Shown here: in pieces, positions 1-7,971 of the stretch
Layout: every line of letters starts with the position of its first letter
Numbering within the stretch: position 1 is the stretch's first letter
Source: an uncultured Alphaproteobacteria bacterium
Lineage (GTDB): Bacteria > Pseudomonadota > Alphaproteobacteria > Caulobacterales > Hyphomonadaceae
DNA length: 29,330 nucleotides
Reading direction: 5' to 3'
Assembly: GCA_903831485.1 (NCBI GenBank)
Contig: CAIKXW010000078.1
Span: 1 to 29,330 of the forward strand
Notes under the pieces: generated by a model
The model's input: only the letters and a program-made list of their open reading frames with translations
Told to the model about the DNA's origin: nothing
The model's database searches: none
Translations under genes and position numbers: made by a program

Positions 1-467
1 ATGCCGATCACGTCCTCGATCTGCTGCTTCACGCGGCCGACTTCGGCGGCCGGCAGGTCGACTTTGTTGAGGACGGGTACGATCTCGTGGTTGGCGTCGA
101 TCGCCTTGTAGACGTTGGCGAGGGTCTGGGCTTCGACGCCCTGCGATGCGTCAACGATCAGCAGCGAGCCTTCGCAGGCGGCAAGGCAACGCGAGACCTC
201 GTAGGCGAAGTCGACATGGCCGGGCGTGTCCATCAGGTTCAGGACGTAGTCCTGACCATCGGCGGCCTTGTAGTCGAGGCGGACGGTCTGGGCCTTGATG
301 GTGATGCCGCGTTCCTTCTCGATATCCATCGTATCGAGGACCTGTTCGGTCATCTCCCGGGCCGTGAGCCCCCCGGTCATCTGGATGATGCGGTCCGCCA
401 GCGTCGACTTGCCGTGGTCGATGTGGGCGATGATGGAGAAGTTTCTGATCTTGTCGCGGGGAGTCAT
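1..467 (-). CDS. lepA: Elongation factor 4 (LepA), N-terminal part, cut by window edge
   Basis: This is the first 155 codons of the ribosome-associated translational GTPase LepA/EF4, which back-translocates or remodels stalled ribosomes in the cytoplasm. Seen on the minus strand: the start [20 protein letters not shown] carries the G1 P-loop (AHIDHGKST), followed by the switch I region ([13 protein letters not shown]), the G3 motif DTPGHVDF and the G4 motif NKVD. The segment [15 protein letters not shown] is typical of LepA and separates it from EF-G and TypA. The ATG at 467-465 is preceded by AAGGAACA, a good ribosome binding site. The rest of the gene (about 445 residues) lies left of the window. 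It diverges from the GH16 gene. Family assignment is very secure. Confidence 0.97.
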   Translation of the reverse strand, partial: MTPRDKIRNFSIIAHIDHGKSTLADRIIQMTGGLTAREMTEQVLDTMDIEKERGITIKAQTVRLDYKAADGQDYVLNLMDTPGHVDFAYEVSRCLAACEGSLLIVDASQGVEAQTLANVYKAIDANHEIVPVLNKVDLPAAEVGRVKQQIEDVIG

Positions 468-487
468 TCTTTGTTCCTTGGGCGCCG

Positions 488-516
488 CGTCTAGCAGACA
501 GGGATTAAAGGGCCAA
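488..516 (-). promoter_or_regulatory. Candidate promoter for lepA
   Basis: Read on the minus strand there is a TTGGCC hexamer, a 17-base spacer and TAGACG, ending about 20 bases before the lepA start codon. Spacing is ideal for a housekeeping promoter, but both hexamers are imperfect, so this is a weak call made by eye. Confidence 0.3.
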
Positions 517-538
517 GCAGGTGTGGGGGCGCACCTGC
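517..538. repeat. Inverted repeat in the lepA/GH16 divergent region
   Basis: GCAGGTG (517-523) and CACCTGC (532-538) form a perfect 7-bp inverted repeat around an 8-base G-rich spacer. It lies just upstream of the candidate lepA promoter, between two divergent genes. It could be an operator or a leader hairpin; nothing in the sequence decides. Confidence 0.35.
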
Positions 539-623
539 AGGATCGGCGGATGGGCCTATTTTCCGCGCCATTTGGGGGGATTTAGGCCGGCGAGGCGTGG
601 CACAAGGGTTGCGGACCAGCGGG

Positions 624-1568
624 ATGGCCGAACCACCCCGTCCAGAGCCGGTGCGCAATTCCACGGGGGCGCGAGCCCGTTGGTGGAAACCTGCCGCGCT
701 GGGTGTGCTGTGCGCCCTGGCGGGAGGCGTGGCGGGGTGGTTCGGACATTCAGCCTGGATCGACCGCCAGACGATCGACGACCGCGCCATGGCGTCAGAC
801 GAGGCGCCGTCGCAGCGGACCTCCCCGCTTGAACCCCTGCCCGTTCCCGAGCCTGAGGCAGCGCCTGCGCCGGCGGAAATCCTGCCGCAAATGGGCGAGG
901 CGTTCGTGGAGCGGTTCGACGGCGGTGCGGATGAACGCTGGAGTGTGTCCGACGGCTGGTCGAATGGCGGCTGGATGACGAATGACTGGCGGCGATCCTC
1001 CGTGGAGACAGCACCCGGCCTGATGGCGATTCTGCTGCAGCCTGGACCTGAAGGTTCGAAGTACAAGCTGTCGAGCGGCGAGCTGCAGAGCCATGACAGG
1101 CACCGCTACGGCTATTTCGAGGTGCGGATGAAGGTTCCGCGCGGCGCCGGGCTGGTGACGGGGTTCTTCTCCTACGCGGGACAGGATGGCAGGACGCGGC
1201 CCAACGAGATCGACATCGAGATCCTCGGGCGCAACACGCGCGTCGCGGAACTCACCATTCATGAGAATGGCAAAGCGACATCGAGGAAGGTGACCCTGCC
1301 CTTCGATGCAGCGGCTGGATTTCACGTCTATGGCTTCGACTGGCAGCCGGGGCACGTGCGCTGGTACATCGACGGTCAGCTGGTGCACGCGGAGTCGGGG
1401 GGCGCGGCGCGGCGTCTTGTGCGGCCGCAGCAATTGATCCTGAACCTGTGGGCGAGCGAGCAGCTCGATTCATGGGTGGGCAAGCTCGATCTCGCCAAGG
1501 CGCCTTGGCGTCTGGACGTTTCGTGCATGGCGTATGCGGCGACGTATTCGGGCCGGATCTGCAGCTGA
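624..1568 (+). CDS. Membrane-anchored GH16 family beta-glycanase
   Basis: A 314-residue glycoside hydrolase family 16 protein, probably cutting beta-1,3 or beta-1,3/1,4 glucan or an exopolysaccharide at the cell surface. The GH16 catalytic signature ExDxE is seen as E195-I-D-I-E199, in the context RPNEIDIEILG. It is preceded by a GYFEVRMK strand and followed by FHVYGFDWQPG and a WYIDGQLVH strand, the layout of ExoK-like and lichenase-like members. The N-terminus has a short basic stretch (WWKP) and one hydrophobic helix (ALGVLCALAGGVAGWF), so it is probably a type II-anchored periplasmic enzyme with a Pro/Glu-rich linker before the jelly roll. An in-frame GTG at 597 would add nine residues; I prefer the ATG at 624 because the GTG has no suitably spaced ribosome binding site. 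Substrate cannot be read from the sequence. Confidence 0.88.
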   Translation: MAEPPRPEPVRNSTGARARWWKPAALGVLCALAGGVAGWFGHSAWIDRQTIDDRAMASDEAPSQRTSPLEPLPVPEPEAAPAPAEILPQMGEAFVERFDGGADERWSVSDGWSNGGWMTNDWRRSSVETAPGLMAILLQPGPEGSKYKLSSGELQSHDRHRYGYFEVRMKVPRGAGLVTGFFSYAGQDGRTRPNEIDIEILGRNTRVAELTIHENGKATSRKVTLPFDAAAGFHVYGFDWQPGHVRWYIDGQLVHAESGGAARRLVRPQQLILNLWASEQLDSWVGKLDLAKAPWRLDVSCMAYAATYSGRICS

Positions 1569-1730
1569 CGCTGCGGCGACAAGGCCCCGTGAAGGCTCGC
1601 CGAACCAAGTGCCAGCTTGTTGATGGTCGCCCAGCGCCGTTTCATTGCTGTCCGAGGCCGATTCCGCTATGAAACGCCCAAAGGCGGCCGCTGTCTGGCG
1701 GGCCGCATATCGGCTTTGGGAGGAACAACC

Positions 1731-3680
1731 ATGCAAGCCCGGACACTCAAGCTCGCCCTCGCGTCTGTTTGCGCCGCCGCGATCGTCGCCGCTGGCGTCA
1801 CCGCCTACGCGCAGATCGCCGGCTCAAACATGGTCGCGAGCGCGGTAAAGCCTGCTGACCGCGCGGACGATTTCCGCCTGGTTGACCAGAACTCCCGCGC
1901 CCACCTGTTGAGCTACTACAAATTCGCGCCGGCCATCGTGATCGTGAGCCACGCCGTCGCCTCCTCCGACATGAACGACGCCGCGCTGAGCATTCGGAAC
2001 CTTGCCACATCGCTGAAGGGCACGGATGCGCAGCTCTTCCTGATGAACTCGACGCCGGGTGTGACGCGCGAGGCCATCTCCGCCGACATGAAGGCGCTGA
2101 ACCTCGACCTGCCGGTGCTCATCGACGACACGCAGCTCGTCGGCGAGAGCCTCGGTGTGAGCCACGCGGCGCAGGCGATGGTGATCAATCCGAAGACGTG
2201 GAAGGTCGTCTATTCCGGCCCGACCGGCGCAAAGCTCAATGCCGCAATCGACGCGCTGAAGGCCGGCAAGCCGGTGACCGCATCGCACATCGACATGACG
2301 ACAGCGAAGCTCCCCTTCCCGAACCGCGACAAGGCGGCCCACGCGAAGATTTCGTATGAGAAGGACGTCGCGCCGATCCTCGCCAAGAACTGCGTCGCCT
2401 GCCACTCGGAAGGCGCCATCGGTCCGTTCGCGATGGACAGCTACGAGAAGGTCAAGCAGTGGTCGGGCATGATCCGCGAGGCGATCCGCACGGATCGCAT
2501 GCCGCCCTACAATGCCGACCCGCATGTCAACGCGTTCGCGGCGGACATGAACCTCAAGGCCAAGGATGCGACGACGCTGATCCACTGGATCGAAGCCGGC
2601 GCGCCGCGCGGAGAGGGCTCTGACCCGCTGAAGATCAATGCCAAGGCTGCGCCCGAGTGGGAACTTGGACAGCCGGACCTGATCATCGAACTGCCGGAAT
2701 ATGCGATCCCCGCTTCGGGCGTGGTCGACTACCAGAACCCGGAAGTGAAGAACCCGCTGACAGAGGGCCGCTGGCTGCGCGCCGCGACCGTCAAGCCGAG
2801 CGATCGCCAGGCGGTTCACCACCTGCTGTCGAACGGCGCGGGCGGCTATGCCGTCGGCGCGGAGACGACCGTCTATCCGAAAGGCACGGGCACCTGGGTC
2901 GCGCCGGGCCAGACCTTCCGCTTCCAGATGCACTATACGCCCTATGGCAAGGCGACGGTCGAGAAGACCCGCGTCGGTCTCTACTTCTACCCGAAGGACG
3001 CCCCGCCAGAGATCCTGCGCCGCTCGGCCGTGATCGCCAATGCGGGCATCGAGATCCAGCCAAATGCGGCGCGCCACGAGGAGGTCGCCTACATCACCTT
3101 CCCGGAGAAGGCGACGCTGTTCACCGTCTTCCCGCACGCGCACTATCGCGGCGAGAGCATGGCTGTCTCGATCATCAAGCCGGGCTCGACCAAGGAAGAG
3201 CTGATCATCAGCCTGCCGAAATACGACTTCAACTGGCAGCGCGGCTATGACTTCGCGACGCCGGTGAAGCTGGAGCCGGGCACCAAGCTGGTGACGCGCT
3301 ACACTTACGACAACTCGAAGAACAACCCGGCCAACCCCGACCCGACGATCAAGGTGACCTGGGGCGAGCAGAGCCACGAAGAGATGCAGTACACAGCCCT
3401 CGGCTTCCGCTGGGACGACGAGACCGTGGCCAACCGCAAGGACGACTACCAGAAGCGGCTCGAGGAATCGCGCTCCATGGGCATCATGGACAAGAACATC
3501 GACGACAAGGTCGCGAAATCTGAAGTGCGCGGCCGCATGGCGCAGATGCTGCTGGCGAACTGGGACAAGGTCGACACCGACAAGGACGGCTATCTCGTGA
3601 CAAGCGAGATGACGCAGATCAACGGCATGATCAACGGCCGCATCCGTGAGGCGCAAGCTCAGCAGTCTATCGGGCAGTAG
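1731..3680 (+). CDS. Exported redoxin-like/cytochrome c/copper monooxygenase/EF-hand fusion
   Basis: A 649-residue exported protein with four parts. A signal peptide (ends near AYAQ, residue 27) is followed by a thioredoxin-like redoxin domain (about 40-170) with no CxxC. Next is a c-type haem site, C221-V-A-C224-H225. Then comes a copper type II, ascorbate-dependent monooxygenase-like core (about 310-570), and last an EF-hand loop at residues 615-626 (DTDKDGYLVTSE). All six ligands expected from peptidylglycine alpha-hydroxylating monooxygenase are visible: H363, H364 and H401 for one copper, and H469, H471 and M552 for the other. The only cysteines in the mature chain are the two haem-binding ones, so the redoxin domain cannot be a dithiol enzyme. 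The ATG at 1731 has an AGGA ribosome binding site and starts the signal peptide. A terminator follows. Likely a periplasmic copper/haem oxidase or hydroxylase; substrate unknown. Confidence 0.88.
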   Translation: MQARTLKLALASVCAAAIVAAGVTAYAQIAGSNMVASAVKPADRADDFRLVDQNSRAHLLSYYKFAPAIVIVSHAVASSDMNDAALSIRNLATSLKGTDAQLFLMNSTPGVTREAISADMKALNLDLPVLIDDTQLVGESLGVSHAAQAMVINPKTWKVVYSGPTGAKLNAAIDALKAGKPVTASHIDMTTAKLPFPNRDKAAHAKISYEKDVAPILAKNCVACHSEGAIGPFAMDSYEKVKQWSGMIREAIRTDRMPPYNADPHVNAFAADMNLKAKDATTLIHWIEAGAPRGEGSDPLKINAKAAPEWELGQPDLIIELPEYAIPASGVVDYQNPEVKNPLTEGRWLRAATVKPSDRQAVHHLLSNGAGGYAVGAETTVYPKGTGTWVAPGQTFRFQMHYTPYGKATVEKTRVGLYFYPKDAPPEILRRSAVIANAGIEIQPNAARHEEVAYITFPEKATLFTVFPHAHYRGESMAVSIIKPGSTKEELIISLPKYDFNWQRGYDFATPVKLEPGTKLVTRYTYDNSKNNPANPDPTIKVTWGEQSHEEMQYTALGFRWDDETVANRKDDYQKRLEESRSMGIMDKNIDDKVAKSEVRGRMAQMLLANWDKVDTDKDGYLVTSEMTQINGMINGRIREAQAQQSIGQ

Positions 3681-3704
3681 GTTTGATCTGAGTTGGAATT
3701 GAAG

Positions 3705-3738
3705 CAGGCGGGCCGCGAGGCCCGCCTGTTTTGTTTTT
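3705..3738 (+). terminator. Rho-independent terminator of the copper/haem fusion gene
   Basis: A perfect 10-bp stem (CAGGCGGGCC, 3705-3714, with GGCCCGCCTG, 3719-3728) closes a GCGA tetraloop and is followed directly by TTTTGTTTTT. It starts 24 bases after the stop codon at 3680. There is no T-run on the opposite strand, so it acts mainly on plus-strand transcripts. Confidence 0.92.
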
Positions 3739-3768
3739 CGCTTGAGCTGGAGAGCGTCGAGCGCGCGA

Positions 3769-4791
3769 TCAGACCGGCTTCAGCCGGTGATGGACCACGC
3801 CCCATTCGCTTCCGCCCGCATGACCGAACAGGCCCGCGGTCGAGATGAAGAACAGGCGCCAGCGGTTTTCCCAGAGCTTCGCGTCCTTGCCGTAGACGTC
3901 GGCAAGGATGTGGCGGATCCGGTCGCGGTTGGCGTCGAAATTCTTGAGCCAGTCGAGCGCGGTGCGCTCGTAGTGCTTGCCATTCCACCACCAGTCTTGT
4001 TCCACCTCGAACAGGTCGGGGAAGTTGGCGATCAGGTCGCGGCTTGGCATGACGCCGCCTGCGAAGAAGTGGTGGGCGATCCAGTCGGCGGGATCGTTGA
4101 CGTCGAAGCGGTAGGGCGCGGTGCGATGCGCGAAGACGTGCGTCAGCAGGCGGCCATCCGGGCGCAGCCAGGTGCGGCAACGCTCCAGCAGGGCGCGCCA
4201 GTTCGACATGTGCTCGAACATCTCGACGGAGACGATGCGATCGAAACGCTGGTCCGAGTCGAACACATTCATGTCGGCGGTGATGATGCGGACGTTAGTC
4301 AGCCCCTGCTCGCGCGCGCGGCCCTCAATGAAGGCGCGCTGGCTGGCTGAGTTGGACACAGCCGTGATGCGCGCGCCGGGATAGCGCGCGGCCATGAACA
4401 GCGTCATCGAGCCCCAGCCGCAACCGAGTTCGAGAATGTCCTGACCGTCAGCGAGCTGCGCGTGTTCGCAGGTCTGCGTCAGAGCGCGTATCTCGGCCTG
4501 CGCCAGGGTCTCGCCCGGCTCGTAGAGGCAGCTCGAGTATTTGAACTTCGGGCCGAGGCAGAGCGCGAAGAACTCGGCAGGGATTTCGTAGTGCTGCTTG
4601 TTGGCGTCGACCGTGTGCTCGGCGATCGGATGGTTGCGCATGTCCTCTGCGAAGTCCGCAGCCGCATTCTGCGGAACAGATTTCATCTGGTTCTTGACGC
4701 GTCCGACAAGGAAGGAGACCGCGCCCTTGCGGACGCTGTCCGGCAGCGGCGCGGCTTCGAAAGCGATGATCGCGCGGGCGACGAGGCTCAT
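3769..4791 (-). CDS. Cyclopropane-fatty-acyl-phospholipid synthase family methyltransferase
   Basis: A 340-residue SAM-dependent methyltransferase of the CFA synthase/mycolic acid synthase family, expected to act on unsaturated acyl chains of membrane lipids. Seen: the upstream family motif YSSCLYEPGETLAQAE (about 85-100), the SAM-binding loop LELGCGWGS (120-128), a following FDRIVSVEMFEHM strand and a C-terminal WWWNGKHYERTALDWL region. It is shorter than E. coli Cfa (382 residues), which has an N-terminal domain that is reduced here. The start ATG overlaps the stop of the upstream DUF1295 gene (ATGA, 4788-4791), implying translational coupling. CFA-like/DUF1295 pairs are known in proteobacteria. 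Whether this one makes cyclopropane, methyl-branched or furan precursors cannot be told. Confidence 0.87.
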   Translation of the reverse strand: MSLVARAIIAFEAAPLPDSVRKGAVSFLVGRVKNQMKSVPQNAAADFAEDMRNHPIAEHTVDANKQHYEIPAEFFALCLGPKFKYSSCLYEPGETLAQAEIRALTQTCEHAQLADGQDILELGCGWGSMTLFMAARYPGARITAVSNSASQRAFIEGRAREQGLTNVRIITADMNVFDSDQRFDRIVSVEMFEHMSNWRALLERCRTWLRPDGRLLTHVFAHRTAPYRFDVNDPADWIAHHFFAGGVMPSRDLIANFPDLFEVEQDWWWNGKHYERTALDWLKNFDANRDRIRHILADVYGKDAKLWENRWRLFFISTAGLFGHAGGSEWGVVHHRLKPV

Positions 4792-5579
4792 GAGGTCTTG
4801 CCTTTCGGAGGGAGCGGAAAGAAGGCGCTGACCCGCCTCTGGTAGTCGCGGAACTTGTCGCCGCGGCTTGCGAGCATCGACTTCTCGGTGGCCGGCACGC
4901 CGGTCGCGAAGCGCAACAGGATGAACATCACGATGGGTGCGATCCACGTGACCCACGTCCACAGCTGCGCGGGATCGAAAGCGATCGCGGGATAGGCGAG
5001 CCAGCCCAGCCATTCGAAGAAATAGTTCGGATGGCGCGACCAGCCCCAGAGGCCCTTATCCATGATAGCGCCGCGAAGGCCCTGGGCCCGGAAACGGCGC
5101 ATCTGTTCGTCGGACAGACCCTCGCCAAGGATGGCCACGACGAGGATCGCGATGCCTAGCAGGTCGCGCAGGCCGAGTTCGGGCCCGCCGCCATGCGCGG
5201 CGGCGAACACCGATAGCGAGAGGATCGCTGTCGCCGGGGCCTGCGGCAGGACGAGGATCATCATGTTGCGCTGGAAGTTGGCGCCCCATTCCTTCCGGAA
5301 GCCGGAATAGCGCGTATCTTCGGGCTCTGTGGCCACCCGATGGCCGATGTAAACGCCCAGCCTCAGCGCCCAGATAGCCGCCAGCGTGGCGACCAGCAGC
5401 TGTCGGTTACCGTTCGCAGCCGGCTCGGGCCACAAGGCCGCCATCAGGCAGGCGGCGCCGGTGCCGAAGGTCCAGAACACGTCGACCCAGCCGCCATTGC
5501 GGACAATGCGCTGGAACAGCCATGCCAGAACCATGACCACAGCCATGCCGATGAGACTTGCGAGAAAGGGCGCGAGCAT
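4788..5579 (-). CDS. DUF1295 (steroid 5-alpha-reductase-like) membrane protein
   Basis: An integral membrane protein of about 263 residues with roughly seven hydrophobic segments and the family C-terminal signature WSRHPNYFFEWLGW, close to the 5-alpha-reductase/isoprenylcysteine methyltransferase fold. Members are thought to reduce or modify double bonds in lipids, but no exact reaction is established for this one. It is the first gene of a two-gene operon with the CFA-like methyltransferase, the stop and start sharing ATGA, so both probably work on the same lipid. I chose the ATG at 5579-5577. An in-frame GTG at 5585 lies closer to the GAGG ribosome binding site and would add only two residues. 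Confidence 0.85.
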   Translation of the reverse strand: MLAPFLASLIGMAVVMVLAWLFQRIVRNGGWVDVFWTFGTGAACLMAALWPEPAANGNRQLLVATLAAIWALRLGVYIGHRVATEPEDTRYSGFRKEWGANFQRNMMILVLPQAPATAILSLSVFAAAHGGGPELGLRDLLGIAILVVAILGEGLSDEQMRRFRAQGLRGAIMDKGLWGWSRHPNYFFEWLGWLAYPAIAFDPAQLWTWVTWIAPIVMFILLRFATGVPATEKSMLASRGDKFRDYQRRVSAFFPLPPKGKTS

Positions 5580-5623
5580 GTTCACGGAGCCTCTACGCGG
5601 CTCTCTTGCTGACGGATCAGCTT

Positions 5624-5652
5624 TGGTCGGCTAGAAAGCCCCTCCCCGACCA
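5624..5652. repeat. Inverted repeat between the lipid operon and the ABC exporter
   Basis: TGGTCGG (5624-5630) and CCGACCA (5646-5652) form a perfect 7-bp inverted repeat with a 15-base spacer, inside the 92-base space between divergent genes and ending 19 bases before the ABC start. It may be a regulator site for either direction. This is a by-eye observation only. Confidence 0.3.
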
Positions 5653-5671
5653 GATGGAGTAGGCCCGGCCC

Positions 5672-6436
5672 ATGTCCACCGCCCTTCGCGTGACAGACCT
5701 CGCCAAGAGCTATGGGGGCAAACGGGCAGTCGATGGCATCAGCTTCGACGTGCGCGCAGGCGAGCTGTATGCCCTGCTCGGCCCCAATGGCGCGGGGAAG
5801 ACCACGACCCTGCGGATGGTGGCCGGCCTGCTGGCGGCGGATGCGGGGTCAATCAGCGTGTTCGATGTCGATGCGCGCGCAGATCCGCTGGCGGCCAAGC
5901 AGATGATCGCCTGGCTGCCGGATGAGCCGCTGCTCTATGACAAGCTGACGGCGTGGGAGTATCTCGAATTCGTCGCCGGGCTGTGGGGCGTGCCGCCGGC
6001 CAGCGCGCGAGCTGAGGCGGAACGGCTGCTTAAGATTCTCACGCTGTGGGACAATCGCAATGACCGCTGCGAGACGTTCTCGCGGGGCATGAAGCAGAAG
6101 GCGGTGCTAGCCGGCGCCCTTCTCCACCAGCCGAAGCTGCTGATGCTGGATGAGCCGCTGACAGGGTTGGACGCCGCCGCCAGCCGTCTGGTGAAGGACA
6201 TGATCCGTGAGCGCGTGGACCAGGGCGCGGGCGTGATCCTGACGACGCACATCCTCGAAGTGGCCGAGCGCATGGCGGATCGCATCGGCATCATCAAGGA
6301 TGGCAAGCTGCTGATCGAGGGCTCGCTGGAAGAGCTGCGCACGCGGGCGGGCGCGCAGGGGCAGTCGCTGGAGGACGTGTTCCTTTCGCTGACTGCGCAG
6401 CCAGCGGTAACGCCCCAAACCGCGGCCGCACAATGA
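5672..6436 (+). CDS. ABC exporter ATP-binding protein
   Basis: A 254-residue cytoplasmic ATPase subunit of an ABC-2 type exporter. Motifs seen: Walker A GPNGAGKTT (37-45), signature FSRGMKQK (136-143), Walker B LLMLDEP (156-162), D-loop GLD (165-167) and switch histidine H193 in LTTHILE. All catalytic residues are present. The Q-loop position reads WLPDEP (81-86) without the usual glutamine, as in some EcsA-like exporters. The final part is a short tail with LEDVFLSLT, common in this class. Its stop overlaps the start of the permease gene (ATGA, 6433-6436), so the two form one transporter and are translationally coupled. Substrate unknown. Confidence 0.93.
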   Translation: MSTALRVTDLAKSYGGKRAVDGISFDVRAGELYALLGPNGAGKTTTLRMVAGLLAADAGSISVFDVDARADPLAAKQMIAWLPDEPLLYDKLTAWEYLEFVAGLWGVPPASARAEAERLLKILTLWDNRNDRCETFSRGMKQKAVLAGALLHQPKLLMLDEPLTGLDAAASRLVKDMIRERVDQGAGVILTTHILEVAERMADRIGIIKDGKLLIEGSLEELRTRAGAQGQSLEDVFLSLTAQPAVTPQTAAAQ

Positions 6437-7971
6437 GCAGGCCGGGTAGCATACGCTGGCTGATGGCGCACGAGCTGCGGCTGTTCTGGCGGCGCGGCAA
6501 GATGAACTCGCGTAGCGGCCTGATCATCATAGGTCTGGTGCTCGCAGGTTGGCTGGCGATGAGCTTCTTCATGCTCCGCGGCCTCGGCCCGCTCATTCCG
6601 CCGCCGCCCTTTCTGAATGGCCCTGCTGATGGTCTGACACTCACCATCATAGGCGTCGTCGTTGCCTTCATCGGCTCGGTCATGATGTCAGGCGCGATCC
6701 TGGCGGCCGTGGAGGCGATCTACACGCGCAATGACCTCGATCTGCTGCTCTCGTCCCCGATCTCGCCCTGGCGCGTGCTGGTGGTGCGGGCATCCGCCAT
6801 CGCCGTCAGCGCGCTGCCGCTTTACGCGGGCATGCTAGGCCCGCCATTGCTCTGGATGGCTGTGTTTTCCTCGCCGCTTTGGTTGTCGGCGCTGGTGGTG
6901 CTGGCCTCGCTCGCGTTTGCAGCGACGGGGATCGCGTTGCTCATTGTGACCGGTCTTTTCCGCCTGATCGGGCCGAAGCGCACGCGGGTGCTTGCGCAGG
7001 TGATCAGCGCGCTGGCGGGAGCGGCGGTGTTCCTCGCCTTCCAGCTGTTCAACATCAACACGCGCGGCGACGAGCGGATGAACCAGCAGGACATCGTCGA
7101 GATGATCCGCCGGCTCGACCTCGATCCCCAAGCGTGGTGGCTGTTCCCGTCCCGCGCGTTCACCGGCGACATACCGTCGACCTTGCTGTGGCTTGCGGTG
7201 GTCTGCGTGGTGTTTCCGCTTGGGGTCTTCGTGTTCAGCCGCCGCTTCGTCGCCGATGCAGCGGCTGCATCGACCATGGGCCAACGCAAGCGTGTGACGG
7301 ATGCGCGCGTCGCCGAGGTGCGCGGCGGCGTGATGCGTTCGGTGATGCGCAAGGAGATGCGCCTCCTCCTGCGAGATCCGCTTCTGCTGTCACAGGTCGG
7401 GCTGCAGCTGATCTATTTCATTCCGCTGGTCTTCATCCTGTTCCGCCCGGACCGCGGCCTTACGCTGAGCGAGGCGGCGTTTGCGCCGGCGCTTACGTTG
7501 TTGTCGAGCGCGTTGGCGGGGAGCCTGACCTGGATCACGGTCTCGGCGGAGGATGCTCCCGACCTGCTCGCCTCGGCGCCGATCCGGCCGCAGGCGATCG
7601 ATCGCGCCAAATGGCTGTCGGCTGTCCTGCCCGTGCTCGCTCTGATGGCGATACCGGTGGCGATACTGCTCTGGCGCGAGCCGTGGGCGGGCGCATGGTC
7701 GGCGGGCGGCGTGCTCTGCGCGTCGACGTCCGCCGCGCTGATCGGACTGTGGCGGCGCGCGCCGGGCTCACGCCGTGACTTCGTGCGGCGGCGCGCCAAG
7801 GGATCGCTGATGTCGGGCCTCGGGCAGGCCTTTGTGGCAATCAGCATCGCGGGCGCGGCGGGCCTTGGCGCGCATGGCCTGCCCTGGCTCGCGCTGATAC
7901 CGGCGATCCTGGGAGCGGCGGTGCTGGGCGTGCTGCAAAAGCCGACGCCCAGCTACGCGAACGCTGCCTAG
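6433..7971 (+). CDS. ABC exporter permease
   Basis: A 512-residue membrane subunit with about a dozen hydrophobic segments in two halves, partner of the ATPase encoded just upstream. The N-terminus (WLMAHELRLFWRRGKM) is a cytoplasmic amphipathic stretch typical of ABC-2 permeases. The second half begins with a similar motif (MRSVMRKEMRLLLRDP, about 297-312), suggesting a duplicated arrangement with two six-helix units. No substrate-specific motif is visible; the size and organisation resemble EcsB-like permeases. The gene converges on the HADH gene, and the TAG stops of both genes share the palindrome CTAG at 7968-7971, leaving no room for a terminator between them. Confidence 0.88.
   Translation: MSRPGSIRWLMAHELRLFWRRGKMNSRSGLIIIGLVLAGWLAMSFFMLRGLGPLIPPPPFLNGPADGLTLTIIGVVVAFIGSVMMSGAILAAVEAIYTRNDLDLLLSSPISPWRVLVVRASAIAVSALPLYAGMLGPPLLWMAVFSSPLWLSALVVLASLAFAATGIALLIVTGLFRLIGPKRTRVLAQVISALAGAAVFLAFQLFNINTRGDERMNQQDIVEMIRRLDLDPQAWWLFPSRAFTGDIPSTLLWLAVVCVVFPLGVFVFSRRFVADAAAASTMGQRKRVTDARVAEVRGGVMRSVMRKEMRLLLRDPLLLSQVGLQLIYFIPLVFILFRPDRGLTLSEAAFAPALTLLSSALAGSLTWITVSAEDAPDLLASAPIRPQAIDRAKWLSAVLPVLALMAIPVAILLWREPWAGAWSAGGVLCASTSAALIGLWRRAPGSRRDFVRRRAKGSLMSGLGQAFVAISIAGAAGLGAHGLPWLALIPAILGAAVLGVLQKPTPSYANAA

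Noticed and set aside
1824..3656. A 610-codon open frame on the strand opposite the copper/haem fusion gene
   Set aside because: It is the exact antisense of a clear multi-domain gene in high-GC DNA; the translation is rich in Arg, Val, Asp and His with no recognisable domain.
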